Source of the DNA: Gemmataceae bacterium
Lineage (GTDB): Bacteria; Planctomycetota; Planctomycetia; Gemmatales; Gemmataceae
NCBI GenBank assembly: GCA_901538445.1
Contig: LR594584.1
Location: forward strand, 1,272,655 to 1,336,654
Direction of reading: 5' to 3'
Length of the DNA: 64,000 nt
Part shown: piece after piece, positions 45,409-53,643 of the stretch
How the letters are laid out: each line of letters opens with the position of its first letter
How positions within the stretch are numbered: the first letter of the stretch is position 1
The notes under the pieces: model-generated
The model's input: the letters and a program-made list of their open reading frames with translations, nothing else
Databases searched by the model: none
Told to the model about the DNA's origin: nothing
Made by a program: the position numbers and the translations under genes

Positions 45409-45440
45409 GGGCCGCGCTCGTCGCAGGACGAGCGCGGCCC
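45409..45440 (+). terminator. Perfect 14-bp GC hairpin after the Pro-rich gene
   Basis: GGGCCGCGCTCGTC pairs with GACGAGCGCGGCCC around a 4-nt loop, 24 bp downstream of the stop. No long T tract follows, only TGTTCGTTTG. A likely terminator. Confidence 0.7.
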
Positions 45441-45516
45441 TGTTCGTTTGACCCCGCCGCGGTCGGGTGCGACAATCGCTTCTCGTCGCCCCTCCCCCAC
45501 AACCCGGCCGGCCCCA

Positions 45517-47292
45517 ATGACCCGCACGCTGCCCGCACTTGCTCTCCTGCTCGCCGCGACGACCCTGACGCGGGCCGCCGACCCGCCCCCGGCGCTCGAC
45601 CTGTGGCCCGGGGCCGTCCCGGGCGAGAAGGGGAACGTCCCCGAGGAGAAGCTCACCCAGCCCGTGCCGAACGGGCCGATCAAGTCGGTCACCAACGTCT
45701 CGAAGCCGACGCTCACCGTGTACCGGCCGGCGAAGGACAAGGACACCGGTGCGGCGGTCGTGATCGCCCCGGGCGGCGGGTACAACGTCCTCGCGTGGGA
45801 ACACGAGGGCACCATGGTCGGCGAGTGGCTCCAGTCGATCGGCGTCACCGGCGTACTCGTGAAGTACCGGGTGCCGCGCCGGCCCGACCAGGCGAAGGAC
45901 GCCCCACCCGTCGGCGCGCTCCAGGACGCTCAGCGGGCGGTCAGCCTCACCCGGGCGAAGGCCAAGGAGTGGGGCATCGACCCGAACCGCGTCGGCATGC
46001 TCGGGTTCTCGGCCGGCGGGCACCTCACCGCGTGGGCCGCGACCAACTCCGACAAGCGCGCGTACGAGCCGGCCGACGAGGCCGACAAGCAGAGCTGCCG
46101 GCCCGACTTCGCAGTGCTCATCTACCCCGGGGGCCTCGTGAACAAGCAAGAGAAGGAGAAGCTCGCGCCCGAGATCCGCGTCGCGAAGGACACCCCGCCG
46201 TGCTTCTTCGCGCTCGCGTACAACGACAACGGCCCGCTCGACGGCAGCCTGAAGATGATGGCGGCGCTCAAGCAGGCCGGCGTGTCGGCGGAGCTGCACG
46301 TCTACTCGGCCGGCGGCCACGGGTTCGGCATGCGCCCCGGCGACAAACCGCACCAGACCTGGCCGAAGCGGTGCGAGGAGTGGCTGAAGGCCGAAGGCTT
46401 CCTCACCGCGGGCGGCAAGCCGACTGCGCCGAAGACCGGCGGCGGCGAGGAGGAGGACGCGGCGAGCCCCGTGGCCCCCGGCGCGAAGGTCGAGAAGCTC
46501 GCGGGCGGGTTCAAGTTCACCGAGGGGCCGGCCCCCGACGCCGACGGCAACGTCTACTTCACCGACCAGCCGAACGACAAGATCCTCAAATGGGACACAG
46601 ACGGCAAGCTCACCACCTTCATGGAACCGTGCGGCCGGTCGAACGGGCTGTGCTTCGACAAGGCCGGGTTCCTCTGGGCGTGCGCCGACGAGCAGAACCA
46701 GCTCTGGAAGATCGACGTGAAGACCAATGAGAAGACCGTCGTGGTGAAGGACCACGGCGGCAAGCTGCTCAACGGCCCGAACGACGTGTGGGTCGCGCCG
46801 AACGGTGCCGCGTACTTCACCGATCCGTTCTACAAGCGGCCGTACTGGAAGCACGGCGCGCAGGAGCAGGACGCCCGGGGCGTGTACCACCTCTCGCCCG
46901 AGGGCAAGCTGTCGCGGGCCGACGGCGACTACAAGCAGCCGAACGGCGTCATCGGCTCGCCCGACGGTAAGAAACTGTACGTCGCCGACATCGGTGCCAA
47001 CAAGACGAACGTGTACGACGTTGCCGACGACGGCGCGCTGAAGAACCGCAAGACGTTCTGTGAGTCGGGCTCCGACGGAATGACGATCGACGATGCGGGG
47101 AACGTGTACCTCACGCGCGGCAAGGCGGTGCTCGTGTTCGCTGCGGACGGAAAGAAGGTGGCGACCATCGACGTGCCCGAGGGGGCGACCAACGTGTGCT
47201 TCGGCGGGAAGGACGGGGCGACGCTGTTCATCACCGCCGGCACGAGCCTGTACGCGGTGAAGACGAAGGTGAAGGGCACGGCCCGGCAGTAA
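45517..47292 (+). CDS. Fusion: secreted alpha/beta-hydrolase (esterase) + SMP-30/gluconolactonase-like propeller
   Basis: A 591-residue exported protein with signal peptide MTRTLPALALLLAATTLTRA. Residues 50-295 form a BD-FAE-type esterase: oxyanion loop PGGGY (85-89), nucleophile Ser165 in GFSAGG, and His268 in SAGGHGFG. After an acidic linker (GGGEEEDAASPVAPG) residues 325-591 form an SMP-30/gluconolactonase propeller: KFTEGPAPDADGNVYFTDQP, LLNGPNDVWVAPNGAAYFTD, GSDGMTIDDAGNVYLT. Such esterases deacetylate polysaccharides; SMP-30 proteins hydrolyse lactones. The two together would suit plant-polysaccharide breakdown, which is inference. Confidence 0.88.
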   Translation: MTRTLPALALLLAATTLTRAADPPPALDLWPGAVPGEKGNVPEEKLTQPVPNGPIKSVTNVSKPTLTVYRPAKDKDTGAAVVIAPGGGYNVLAWEHEGTMVGEWLQSIGVTGVLVKYRVPRRPDQAKDAPPVGALQDAQRAVSLTRAKAKEWGIDPNRVGMLGFSAGGHLTAWAATNSDKRAYEPADEADKQSCRPDFAVLIYPGGLVNKQEKEKLAPEIRVAKDTPPCFFALAYNDNGPLDGSLKMMAALKQAGVSAELHVYSAGGHGFGMRPGDKPHQTWPKRCEEWLKAEGFLTAGGKPTAPKTGGGEEEDAASPVAPGAKVEKLAGGFKFTEGPAPDADGNVYFTDQPNDKILKWDTDGKLTTFMEPCGRSNGLCFDKAGFLWACADEQNQLWKIDVKTNEKTVVVKDHGGKLLNGPNDVWVAPNGAAYFTDPFYKRPYWKHGAQEQDARGVYHLSPEGKLSRADGDYKQPNGVIGSPDGKKLYVADIGANKTNVYDVADDGALKNRKTFCESGSDGMTIDDAGNVYLTRGKAVLVFAADGKKVATIDVPEGATNVCFGGKDGATLFITAGTSLYAVKTKVKGTARQ

Positions 47293-47297
47293 CGCGA

Positions 47298-47328
47298 ACG
47301 GGCGGCCCCCGGGTGCAGGGCCGCCCGT
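47298..47328. terminator. Bidirectional hairpin between convergent genes
   Basis: ACGGGCGGCCC pairs with GGGCCGCCCGT (11 bp, 9-nt loop) in the 52-bp gap between the esterase fusion and the small minus-strand gene. Confidence 0.7.
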
Positions 47329-47344
47329 CGTAAGTAGTCGCCCA

Positions 47345-47581
47345 CTACTTGCTGTGCTTGGTGCCGTCGTTCAGATCCGTCGGCTGCTGGATGGAGTGCT
47401 CGCCGGCCCCGGTGAAGTCCCCGAGGCGGCGCTGCGGGTCCTGGTTCTGGAACCCGTCCTCGTTCATCCCGGTGGTGTCGCCCTCGGCCTCGTCGTCGTC
47501 GCGCCTGGCCGCGCCGCCGAAGTGCGACTGGCGGTTCGCGGGCGGAACGGGGCCGGGGCCGCCGTGGTGTTTCTTGCTCAT
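47345..47581 (-). CDS. Small hydrophilic protein of unknown function
   Basis: A 78-residue protein starting MSKKHHGGPGPVPPANRQSH, rich in Gly, Asp, Gln and His, with no predicted structure. GGATGCC-like spacing upstream is poor, but a GAGGATGCC block (CACGAGGATGCC) lies just before the ATG. Short, polar, disordered proteins of this type are common in planctomycetes. It lies 77 bp downstream of cbiM on the same strand. I recognise no domain; it could be a stress or metal-binding protein because of its His pairs, which is only a guess. Confidence 0.5.
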   Translation of the reverse strand: MSKKHHGGPGPVPPANRQSHFGGAARRDDDEAEGDTTGMNEDGFQNQDPQRRLGDFTGAGEHSIQQPTDLNDGTKHSK

Positions 47582-47658
47582 GGCATCCTCGTGGTGCAGG
47601 TTCTTGCCAGGGCGACCAACACCCCACGAAGAGTGCAACCGGCATGCCGGTCCCGCGG

Positions 47659-48288
47659 TCACCGCCCCGCTGTCAGCATCTCGGGCTTCACCTTCTCGAC
47701 GTACCGCACCACCACGCCCAGCAGTACCCCCTCGACGACCACCACCGGGAGGTGGGCCAACAGCACGAGCCGCGCGAGGAGTTGCCAGTCCTCGGCCCCG
47801 CCCAACAGCAGCGCGGCGAAGTTGAGGGCGACCGCACCGGCGGCCGCGCCCGCCCCGAGGACCGCGCCGCGGCCGAACGGCGGCACCCCGGCGCGCGCCA
47901 GGACCGGGTACGCCGCACCCGCGAGCACCGCCGGGACGGTGATGATGCAGGCGTTTAGGCCGAGCGTCGTCAACCCGCCGTGCGCGAGCAGGAGGTATTG
48001 AAGGAGAAGGCCGACGGTGATCGCGAGCGGCGCGCGGCGGCTGAGGACCACACCGACGAGCCCGTTCAGGATGAGGTGAACGCTCGTCGGCACAACCGCG
48101 AGCGGGACGTGGATGCTCGACCCAACGAAGAACGCGGCGCTGAGCACGCCGATCCGCGGGACGTCCTCCTCGCGGAGCCGCCACAGCGCCGGCACGAGCA
48201 GAAGGGCCAGCCCGACCCACCCGGCGGCGACCCACGGCACCGACATCGCGCCGTCGGACAGGTGAACGGCAAACAACGAGAAGTTCAT
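47659..48288 (-). CDS. cbiM: Energy-coupling factor Ni/Co transporter component CbiM
   Basis: A 209-residue membrane protein starting MNFSLFAVHLSDGAMSVPWV, in which the conserved HLSDG of CbiM/NikM is present. The usual N-terminal His at position 2 is replaced by Asn here (MNFS), and the metal-binding His is His9. Membrane segments follow throughout (VGLALLLVPALW, LTTLGLNACIITVPAVLAGA). CbiM is the substrate-specific S component of cobalt or nickel ECF importers. No CbiN, CbiQ or ATPase gene is adjacent, which is unusual. No cobalamin riboswitch is seen upstream, only a palindromic repeat. Confidence 0.75.
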   Translation of the reverse strand: MNFSLFAVHLSDGAMSVPWVAAGWVGLALLLVPALWRLREEDVPRIGVLSAAFFVGSSIHVPLAVVPTSVHLILNGLVGVVLSRRAPLAITVGLLLQYLLLAHGGLTTLGLNACIITVPAVLAGAAYPVLARAGVPPFGRGAVLGAGAAAGAVALNFAALLLGGAEDWQLLARLVLLAHLPVVVVEGVLLGVVVRYVEKVKPEMLTAGR

Positions 48289-48297
48289 TCCTCTAGA

Positions 48298-48394
48298 GTA
48301 GGTCACTCGCTCCGCGAGTGACACCCGGCGCGCTCCGAGCCGCACGGGCTCGCTCGGTTGCGCCGGGGTGCGACTCGCGGAGCGAGTCGCCTAC
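48298..48394. repeat. CACTCGCTCCGCGAGTG hairpin element upstream of cbiM
   Basis: Arm one GTAGGTCACTCGCTCCGCGA (48298-) and arm two GACTCGCGGAGCGAGTCGCC then TAC (to 48394). Both arms are self-palindromic and also pair with each other. It ends 11 bp before the stop of the PVC cytochrome gene. Confidence 0.9.
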
Positions 48395-48404
48395 CGACGA
48401 CCGC

Positions 48405-51400
48405 TCACTTCCCGCCGACGACCGCGACGCGGGCCGGAGAGCCGGGTGCGTCGTCGAGTTCAACCCGCAGGTCTTCGGTGCGCTTCGACCGGTCGATCAC
48501 CAGCGTCACGGTCTGCACGCCGGCCTTCAGGTCGAGCACCGTCTCGGGCTTCGCTTCGACCGGCGACGGGCCGACAAACACCGACAGGCCGTTCACCGAG
48601 TTGAACTTCAGCTTCGCGGGCCCGGCGGTCGTCACGTCGAGCGCGAACCGCACCACGGACTGATCGGCGGTGTTCGCCCACACCGAGAACTTCGGCAGCG
48701 CCGCGACCGGCAGGTCGCCGGACACCAGCGAGTACGCCGGCGACCACGCGAACGCCGCGTCCGGCTCGGCGGCCGCCGACACGCGGACCCGGCGGAACAG
48801 GTTCAGGTTCTCGCCGCTCGCGTCGATCACCTGCCACCGCCGCACGAGGCGGGCCTTGTTCGGCGCGTACGCCCCGCCGACCTTGCCGAGTTCCGACAGG
48901 AACCGCGCGAGGTCGGCGAACTCCTGCTTCGTCAGCGAGTCAGTCAGCCCCTCGGGCATGATCGACTTCGTGTCGGCCCGCTCGGCGATGTCCTTCACGG
49001 GGATGGTCACTTCCTTGTCTTCCGGCGTGCGGAGGACGAGCTGGCCGTTCACCTCGCGGACCTTGATGCCGAGGTACACCTTGTCGTCGAGGGTCACGAC
49101 GCGGATCGCGTTGTACCCCTCCTTCACCGCCTTGTTCGGGAGCAGGAGCGACTCGACGAGGTAGTCGCGCTGGGCGCTCGCGCCGATGCTGGTGAAGTCC
49201 GGGCCGACCTGCCCGCCGGCCCCGCCGACGGCGTGGCACGCGAGGCACTGGAGTTCCTTGCGGCGGAAGATGATCTCGCCGCGGGCCGGGTCGGCCTTGT
49301 CGAGATCGGCGACGAGCGCCTTCACCTCGTCGGGCGTCGGCGGCTTGCGGACCGCGCCGAGGTCGCCGGCCTTCGTCAGCGCGTCGACCAACTCCGGCAC
49401 GGTGAGGGTGGACGAGCGGACCGCCTGGAGGCCGAGCTTGGCGACGTCCGCGTTGAGCTTCTTGCCGGCGAGCGCCTTCGCGAGCGCCGGCACGCCGGCC
49501 TTGCGGCTGAGGAACGCCGCGTACAGGTCCGCGAGTTCCGGCTCGGCCTTCGCGGTCGTCAGGAACTCGGCGGCCTTGGCCGCCGCAGCAGGCATGTCGA
49601 GCCCGGCCAGCGCAATCAGCGCGAGCCGCTGCGCCTCGGGCTGATCGGCGGTCCCGGCGAGCCCTTCGAGGAACTTCCGCGCGTCGGCGTCGCCGTACAG
49701 CGCGACCGCTTCGAGCGCGGCGAGGCGCACCTGCGGCGGCGCGTCCTTCGCGGTCGCCGCGGCCTGAACGGTCGGGCGGTGCGCGGCGAGCTTCCACAGC
49801 CCCGCGGTGCGGAGCGCGAAGGCCCGCGCGTCGCCGTCGGCGAGGAGCCCCGCGAGTGCCGACGCGTCCTTCGGCGGCGCGACCTTGCGGCCGCGGATCG
49901 CGTCCTCGACCGCCTTAACCGCCTCGACGCGCTGTGGGGCCGCGGTGTCCTTGGCTGCGGCGTAGGTCAGCACCTTGGCGAGTTCGTCGGGGCCGCCGAT
50001 CTGAGTGAGCAGCAGGTACAACCCGTGCGCGTTCGCCTTGGGAACCTTGCCACCGTCGATCAGCGCGAGGACCGGCTTCACCGTGTCCTTGTTTCCGACG
50101 GCGTTGAGGGCGAACGCGAGCTTCTTGGCGTCGCCGCCGAACGTGAGCTTGCCCTCCTTGAACTCGGGCATCCAGTACGGTTCGAGTTCGCGGACCGTGA
50201 GCCACAGAGCGTAGTCGAGCACCTTGTCCATCGGCTTGTCGAGAGCCGAGAGCGCCTGGGTGACCGATGTCGGGTCGCGCCACGTGACCGACGCGCGAAC
50301 CGCTTCGAGCCGGACCCGCGGGTTCTCGTCGGTCGTCAGGTTCCACAACACCGTCGGGAGCGAGAAGCCGGCCGGGTCCTGGCTCTTGAGCCGGATCGCG
50401 GCGGCTCGCACGGCCGGATCTTTGGCCTGGAGCAACTGGGTGGGCAGCGCGTCGGCCGCGCCGAAGCCCGCGAGCAACCACGCCGCTTCGAGCTGCTCGG
50501 TCTCGGTGCGCCCGCCGCTCAGCCACTTCGCGAGTTCCGGTAGCACCTTCTCCCGACCCATCTCCTTCAGCACGCGCTTGGCCTGGTCGCGGGTCCACTG
50601 CTCGGGTGCCTTGAGTTGCTCCAGCAGTTCGGCGGCGGTCGCGCCTTCGAGCTTCGGCTTCTTGACGAGGTCGCGGCCCTTCGCGGTCACGCGCCAGATG
50701 CGGCCGTGCGTCTTGTCGCGGCGCGGGTCGCGGAAGTCCACCTCGCCGTGCTGGATGATCGGGTTGTACCAGTCGGCGATGTACAGCGCGCCGTCCGGCC
50801 CCATCTTGACGTCGATCGGCCGGAACGCCGGGTGGTTGCTCTTGATCACTTCCGTGAGTTCGCGGCTCGCGAACGTGCTGCCGTCGTCCTTCAGCTTGAA
50901 CCGGCAGACGCGGTGCCCGCGGAAGTCGTTGGTGATGCAGTCGCCCTGCCAGTCGTCCGGGAAGTGCCGGCCGCTGATGATCTCGACCCCGCAGAACTTC
51001 GGCGACCCCGGGTTCAGCCCGTGCAGCACCCGCTGGACGTGCGGCCCCTGCGAGGTGAGGTAGTACCCGCCGGGGATCGCGTGGTTGATGCCCTCGCCGC
51101 CGGCCCCGTCGGTGACGATGCTCTGCCCGTACTTGTCGAATGCGTGGCCCCAGGCGTTCACCCACCCGCGGGCGAACACGTCGAGCCGCGTGGTGTCCGG
51201 GTTGAACCGCCAGATGCCGCCGGCGTTCAGCCGCTTCACGCCGTGCGGCGTCTCGACGTGCGAGTGGATGTAGATCGACTGGTTGAAGTACAGGTGCGAG
51301 TCCGGCCCCCAGCGGAACGTGTGGATGATGTGGTGCGTGTCCTCGGTGCCGAACCCCGACAGCACGACGCGCTTCTTGTCGGCCTTCTCGCCCGGCTTCG

Positions 51401-51812
51401 AGGCCGAGAGATGAACAAGTTCGGTGCTGTTCGCGACGTAGACGCCGCCGTCGCCCGGAAGCACCCCCGTCGGGATGAGCAGGCCGTCGGCGAACACAGT
51501 GGTCTTGTCGGCCTTGCCGTCGTTGTCGGTATCTTCGAGGACGAGAACCTTGTCGTTCGCTTTCTCGCCGGGCTTGATCTGCGGGTAGATCTCGCTCGAC
51601 GCGATCCAGAGCCGCCCCTGCGGGTCGAAGTTCATCTGGATCGGCTTGGCGAGCAGCGGGTCGGACGCCCAGAGGTTGACCTCGAACCCCGGCGCGACGA
51701 TGAACGTCTTGCGCTCCAGTTCCGGGTCGGGGTCCGGCGTCTTGGCGTCGCGCTGTGCGAACGCCGCCGAGGGGAGGAGCACGAGAAGCAGTGCGGGGAG
51801 GGTGTGGCGCAT
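48405..51812 (-). CDS. PVC-type membrane-bound dehydrogenase/HEAT/CxxCH cytochrome protein
   Basis: An 1135-residue exported protein with signal peptide MRHTLPALLLVLLPSAAFAQ. Residues 30-390 form a propeller dehydrogenase-like domain (FEVNLWASDPLLAKPIQMNF, AFRPIDVKMGPDGALYIADW). The middle is made of HEAT-type repeats (LEAAWLLAGFGAADALPTQL, ALGLAG-like units). The heme site Cys856-Leu-Ala-Cys859-His860 (LQCLACHAVGG) follows. The C-terminus is a beta-sandwich. These giant cytochromes are a planctomycete/verrucomicrobial trademark; their substrates (often thought to be carbohydrates) are unproven. It is transcribed just after the SGNH hydrolase gene, with a hairpin between. Confidence 0.93.
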   Translation of the reverse strand: MRHTLPALLLVLLPSAAFAQRDAKTPDPDPELERKTFIVAPGFEVNLWASDPLLAKPIQMNFDPQGRLWIASSEIYPQIKPGEKANDKVLVLEDTDNDGKADKTTVFADGLLIPTGVLPGDGGVYVANSTELVHLSASKPGEKADKKRVVLSGFGTEDTHHIIHTFRWGPDSHLYFNQSIYIHSHVETPHGVKRLNAGGIWRFNPDTTRLDVFARGWVNAWGHAFDKYGQSIVTDGAGGEGINHAIPGGYYLTSQGPHVQRVLHGLNPGSPKFCGVEIISGRHFPDDWQGDCITNDFRGHRVCRFKLKDDGSTFASRELTEVIKSNHPAFRPIDVKMGPDGALYIADWYNPIIQHGEVDFRDPRRDKTHGRIWRVTAKGRDLVKKPKLEGATAAELLEQLKAPEQWTRDQAKRVLKEMGREKVLPELAKWLSGGRTETEQLEAAWLLAGFGAADALPTQLLQAKDPAVRAAAIRLKSQDPAGFSLPTVLWNLTTDENPRVRLEAVRASVTWRDPTSVTQALSALDKPMDKVLDYALWLTVRELEPYWMPEFKEGKLTFGGDAKKLAFALNAVGNKDTVKPVLALIDGGKVPKANAHGLYLLLTQIGGPDELAKVLTYAAAKDTAAPQRVEAVKAVEDAIRGRKVAPPKDASALAGLLADGDARAFALRTAGLWKLAAHRPTVQAAATAKDAPPQVRLAALEAVALYGDADARKFLEGLAGTADQPEAQRLALIALAGLDMPAAAAKAAEFLTTAKAEPELADLYAAFLSRKAGVPALAKALAGKKLNADVAKLGLQAVRSSTLTVPELVDALTKAGDLGAVRKPPTPDEVKALVADLDKADPARGEIIFRRKELQCLACHAVGGAGGQVGPDFTSIGASAQRDYLVESLLLPNKAVKEGYNAIRVVTLDDKVYLGIKVREVNGQLVLRTPEDKEVTIPVKDIAERADTKSIMPEGLTDSLTKQEFADLARFLSELGKVGGAYAPNKARLVRRWQVIDASGENLNLFRRVRVSAAAEPDAAFAWSPAYSLVSGDLPVAALPKFSVWANTADQSVVRFALDVTTAGPAKLKFNSVNGLSVFVGPSPVEAKPETVLDLKAGVQTVTLVIDRSKRTEDLRVELDDAPGSPARVAVVGGK

Positions 51813-51829
51813 CTGGTGGGTTCCTGAAA

Positions 51830-51853
51830 GCCCGCGGGTCACGACCCGCGGGC
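51830..51853 (-). terminator. Hairpin between the SGNH hydrolase and cytochrome genes
   Basis: GCCCGCGGGT pairs with ACCCGCGGGC (10 bp, loop CACG), 11 bp after the hydrolase stop and 17 bp before the cytochrome start. It may attenuate read-through or protect an mRNA end within the operon. Confidence 0.55.
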
Positions 51854-51864
51854 CTGGTGGGTAC

Positions 51865-52749
51865 TTACTTGTTGAGCGCCTTGAGCTGTGCGGCGATCTC
51901 GTCCTCGAGCTTGGCGATGAACGGGTCGAACTCGGCGATCTCCTTGGCGTTCTTGCCCTGCTCGTGCTTGCGGAACCCGAACAGGTACGTCTCGTTCTGC
52001 GGCCGCCACTTGTTGAAGAACTGCTCGTTCTTGGCGAGCACCGCCTGCCGCACCGGGTCGAGCTTCGTCCAGTCCAGCGTGCCGCGGCCCACCGACAGGC
52101 CGAGCGCCGCGAGTACGGTGTCCGGCGTGAGGCGGTAGCCCTCATCGGTGAGGTGAATCCCGTTGTCGGTGAGTCGCTTCGGAACCCCGGTCGGGGGCAG
52201 TGCCACACCGGGGTCGGCGAACGTCGCCTGCCGCTTCTCGGCAATCGCCCGGACCGCGTCGCCGTACAGCTTCAGGTCGGCGCTGCGGGCCGCGGCGGCC
52301 CCCTCGAACTGCATCGGCGGGAACAGCACGATCCGGGCGTTCGCCGGCTTCAGCGCGTCGAGGAGCTTCTCCAGCCCCTTCTCGAACCGCGGAAGCCCCT
52401 CCTTGCCCTCGAACGACTCGTTCGTGCCGTAGCTGATGAAGATGACGGTCGGCTTCAGCTCGAGCGCCGGCTCGACGAGTTGCTTGAAGCACTTGTCGGG
52501 GTTGTTGTAGTCGAACCGGCCGCGGGACTCGCCGTGGACGGTGTCGCCGCTCCAGCCCAGGTTGCGGACGGTGAGCTTCCTGCCGGGGTTGGCCGCGAGC
52601 AGGGCCGTTTCCCAATACCCGTACCGCTGCTCGCGCTCCACAAGGGTGCCGCCGAGCCAGACGATGCGGTCGCCGTCCTTGAACTCGAATTCGGCCCGTA
52701 GCGGTGGCGCGGCCAGCGAAAGGGCGACGAGCGCGGAAGAGAGGAACAT
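51865..52749 (-). CDS. SGNH/GDSL-type hydrolase, exported, atypical nucleophile motif
   Basis: A 294-residue protein with signal peptide MFLSSALVALSLAAPPLRAE. Block I is IVWLGGTLVER, where SGNH enzymes carry G-D/N-S; here Ser is replaced by Thr35. Block II is NLGWSGDTVHG (Gly), block III FISYGTNESFEG (Asn), and block V NGIHLTDEGYRL (His). The fold is clear, but catalysis by Thr would be unusual. Planctomycete SGNH proteins often keep such a changed block I. It is co-transcribed with the PVC cytochrome gene 52 bp downstream. The open frame runs much further upstream, but the signal peptide sets the start. Confidence 0.85.
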   Translation of the reverse strand: MFLSSALVALSLAAPPLRAEFEFKDGDRIVWLGGTLVEREQRYGYWETALLAANPGRKLTVRNLGWSGDTVHGESRGRFDYNNPDKCFKQLVEPALELKPTVIFISYGTNESFEGKEGLPRFEKGLEKLLDALKPANARIVLFPPMQFEGAAAARSADLKLYGDAVRAIAEKRQATFADPGVALPPTGVPKRLTDNGIHLTDEGYRLTPDTVLAALGLSVGRGTLDWTKLDPVRQAVLAKNEQFFNKWRPQNETYLFGFRKHEQGKNAKEIAEFDPFIAKLEDEIAAQLKALNK

Positions 52750-52944
52750 GGGGTCACCTTGCGAGCGGCGGGGTACCGATTCAGGGTAGCCGGAAGCGGC
52801 GCGGTTGGCGAGCGGCGGGGCGGTTCCGGTGGTCCGGGTCGCGCGGTCGGCGTTGACACGGCCGGGTGGGTGTGTATTAGTGTTGCGACTTTCGATGACG
52901 ATACCATTCCCGCGTCCGCGGGATTCGCTTAACGCGGGGCTCGG

Positions 52945-53643
52945 ATGCCGAACGCGGCGCGGTGGGTTCTGGCGGTCCTCGTGGCGTGCGTGGCGGTCGC
53001 GCCGCCGGTCGCGTACTTCCGCTACCAGTACATCCACGCCAAGCGGTTCCGGGAGGTCACCCCGGAGCGGTTCTACCGGTCCGGGCAGATGACCGCGGCC
53101 GGGCTCCGCGAGATCGTCGCCGAGAACGGCATCAAGACCGTCATCAACCTCCAGCACGAGGAGCCGGACCCGCTCCTGCTCGACCGGTGGATGGGCAAGG
53201 GCGTCGTCCGCGAGAGCGAGCTGTGCCGCGAGCTGGGCGTGAAGTACCTGTTGCTCACCCCGGACGTGATCCCGAAGAACCTGCCCCGCGGCGCGGTCCC
53301 CCCGGTGGTGGACGACTACCTCGCGGTCCTCGACGACCCGGCCGCGTACCCGGTGCTGATCCACTGCAAGGCCGGGCTGCACCGCACCGGCCGGCTCACG
53401 GCGATCTACCGCATGGAGTACATGGGCTGGTCGCGGGGCGAGGCGCTCCGCGAGTTGCGGGCCAACGGGTACGGGAACTTCATGGCCAGCGAGGCCGACG
53501 AGTTCATCATCCAGTTCATCAAGAACTACACCCCGCGGAAGGACCGGCCGCAGGCGGCGCGGCCCGCGACGGCCCCCGCACCGCACCCGGCCCCGGTCGC
53601 GGTCCCGGCCGCGCCGCCGGCCCCGACGGGGGGCCCGCGGTGA
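52945..53643 (+). CDS. Membrane-anchored Cys-based protein phosphatase (dual-specificity type)
   Basis: A 232-residue protein with an N-terminal membrane anchor (RWVLAVLVACVAVAPPVAYF). The catalytic loop is HCKAGLHRTG with Cys141 and Arg147 (C-x5-R), preceded by a general-acid region LLLTPDVIPKNLPRG. The Pro/Ala-rich tail (ARPATAPAPHPAPVAVPAAP) extends to the C-terminus. Such enzymes dephosphorylate proteins or lipids in the envelope. Its stop codon overlaps the GTG start of the LptF/G-like permease by 4 bp, so the two are co-translated. That pairing suggests an envelope role. Confidence 0.85.
   Translation: MPNAARWVLAVLVACVAVAPPVAYFRYQYIHAKRFREVTPERFYRSGQMTAAGLREIVAENGIKTVINLQHEEPDPLLLDRWMGKGVVRESELCRELGVKYLLLTPDVIPKNLPRGAVPPVVDDYLAVLDDPAAYPVLIHCKAGLHRTGRLTAIYRMEYMGWSRGEALRELRANGYGNFMASEADEFIIQFIKNYTPRKDRPQAARPATAPAPHPAPVAVPAAPPAPTGGPR

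Noticed and set aside
48289-48404. Cobalamin or nickel riboswitch upstream of cbiM
   Set aside because: Only the CACTCGCTCCG hairpin element is there; no B12-box or nickel-riboswitch-like sequence was seen.
48318-50543. A 741-codon plus-strand open frame opposite the PVC cytochrome gene
   Set aside because: Same cause; the minus-strand gene has the CxxCH heme site and signal peptide, and the plus frame shows only Arg/Leu/Val-rich sequence.
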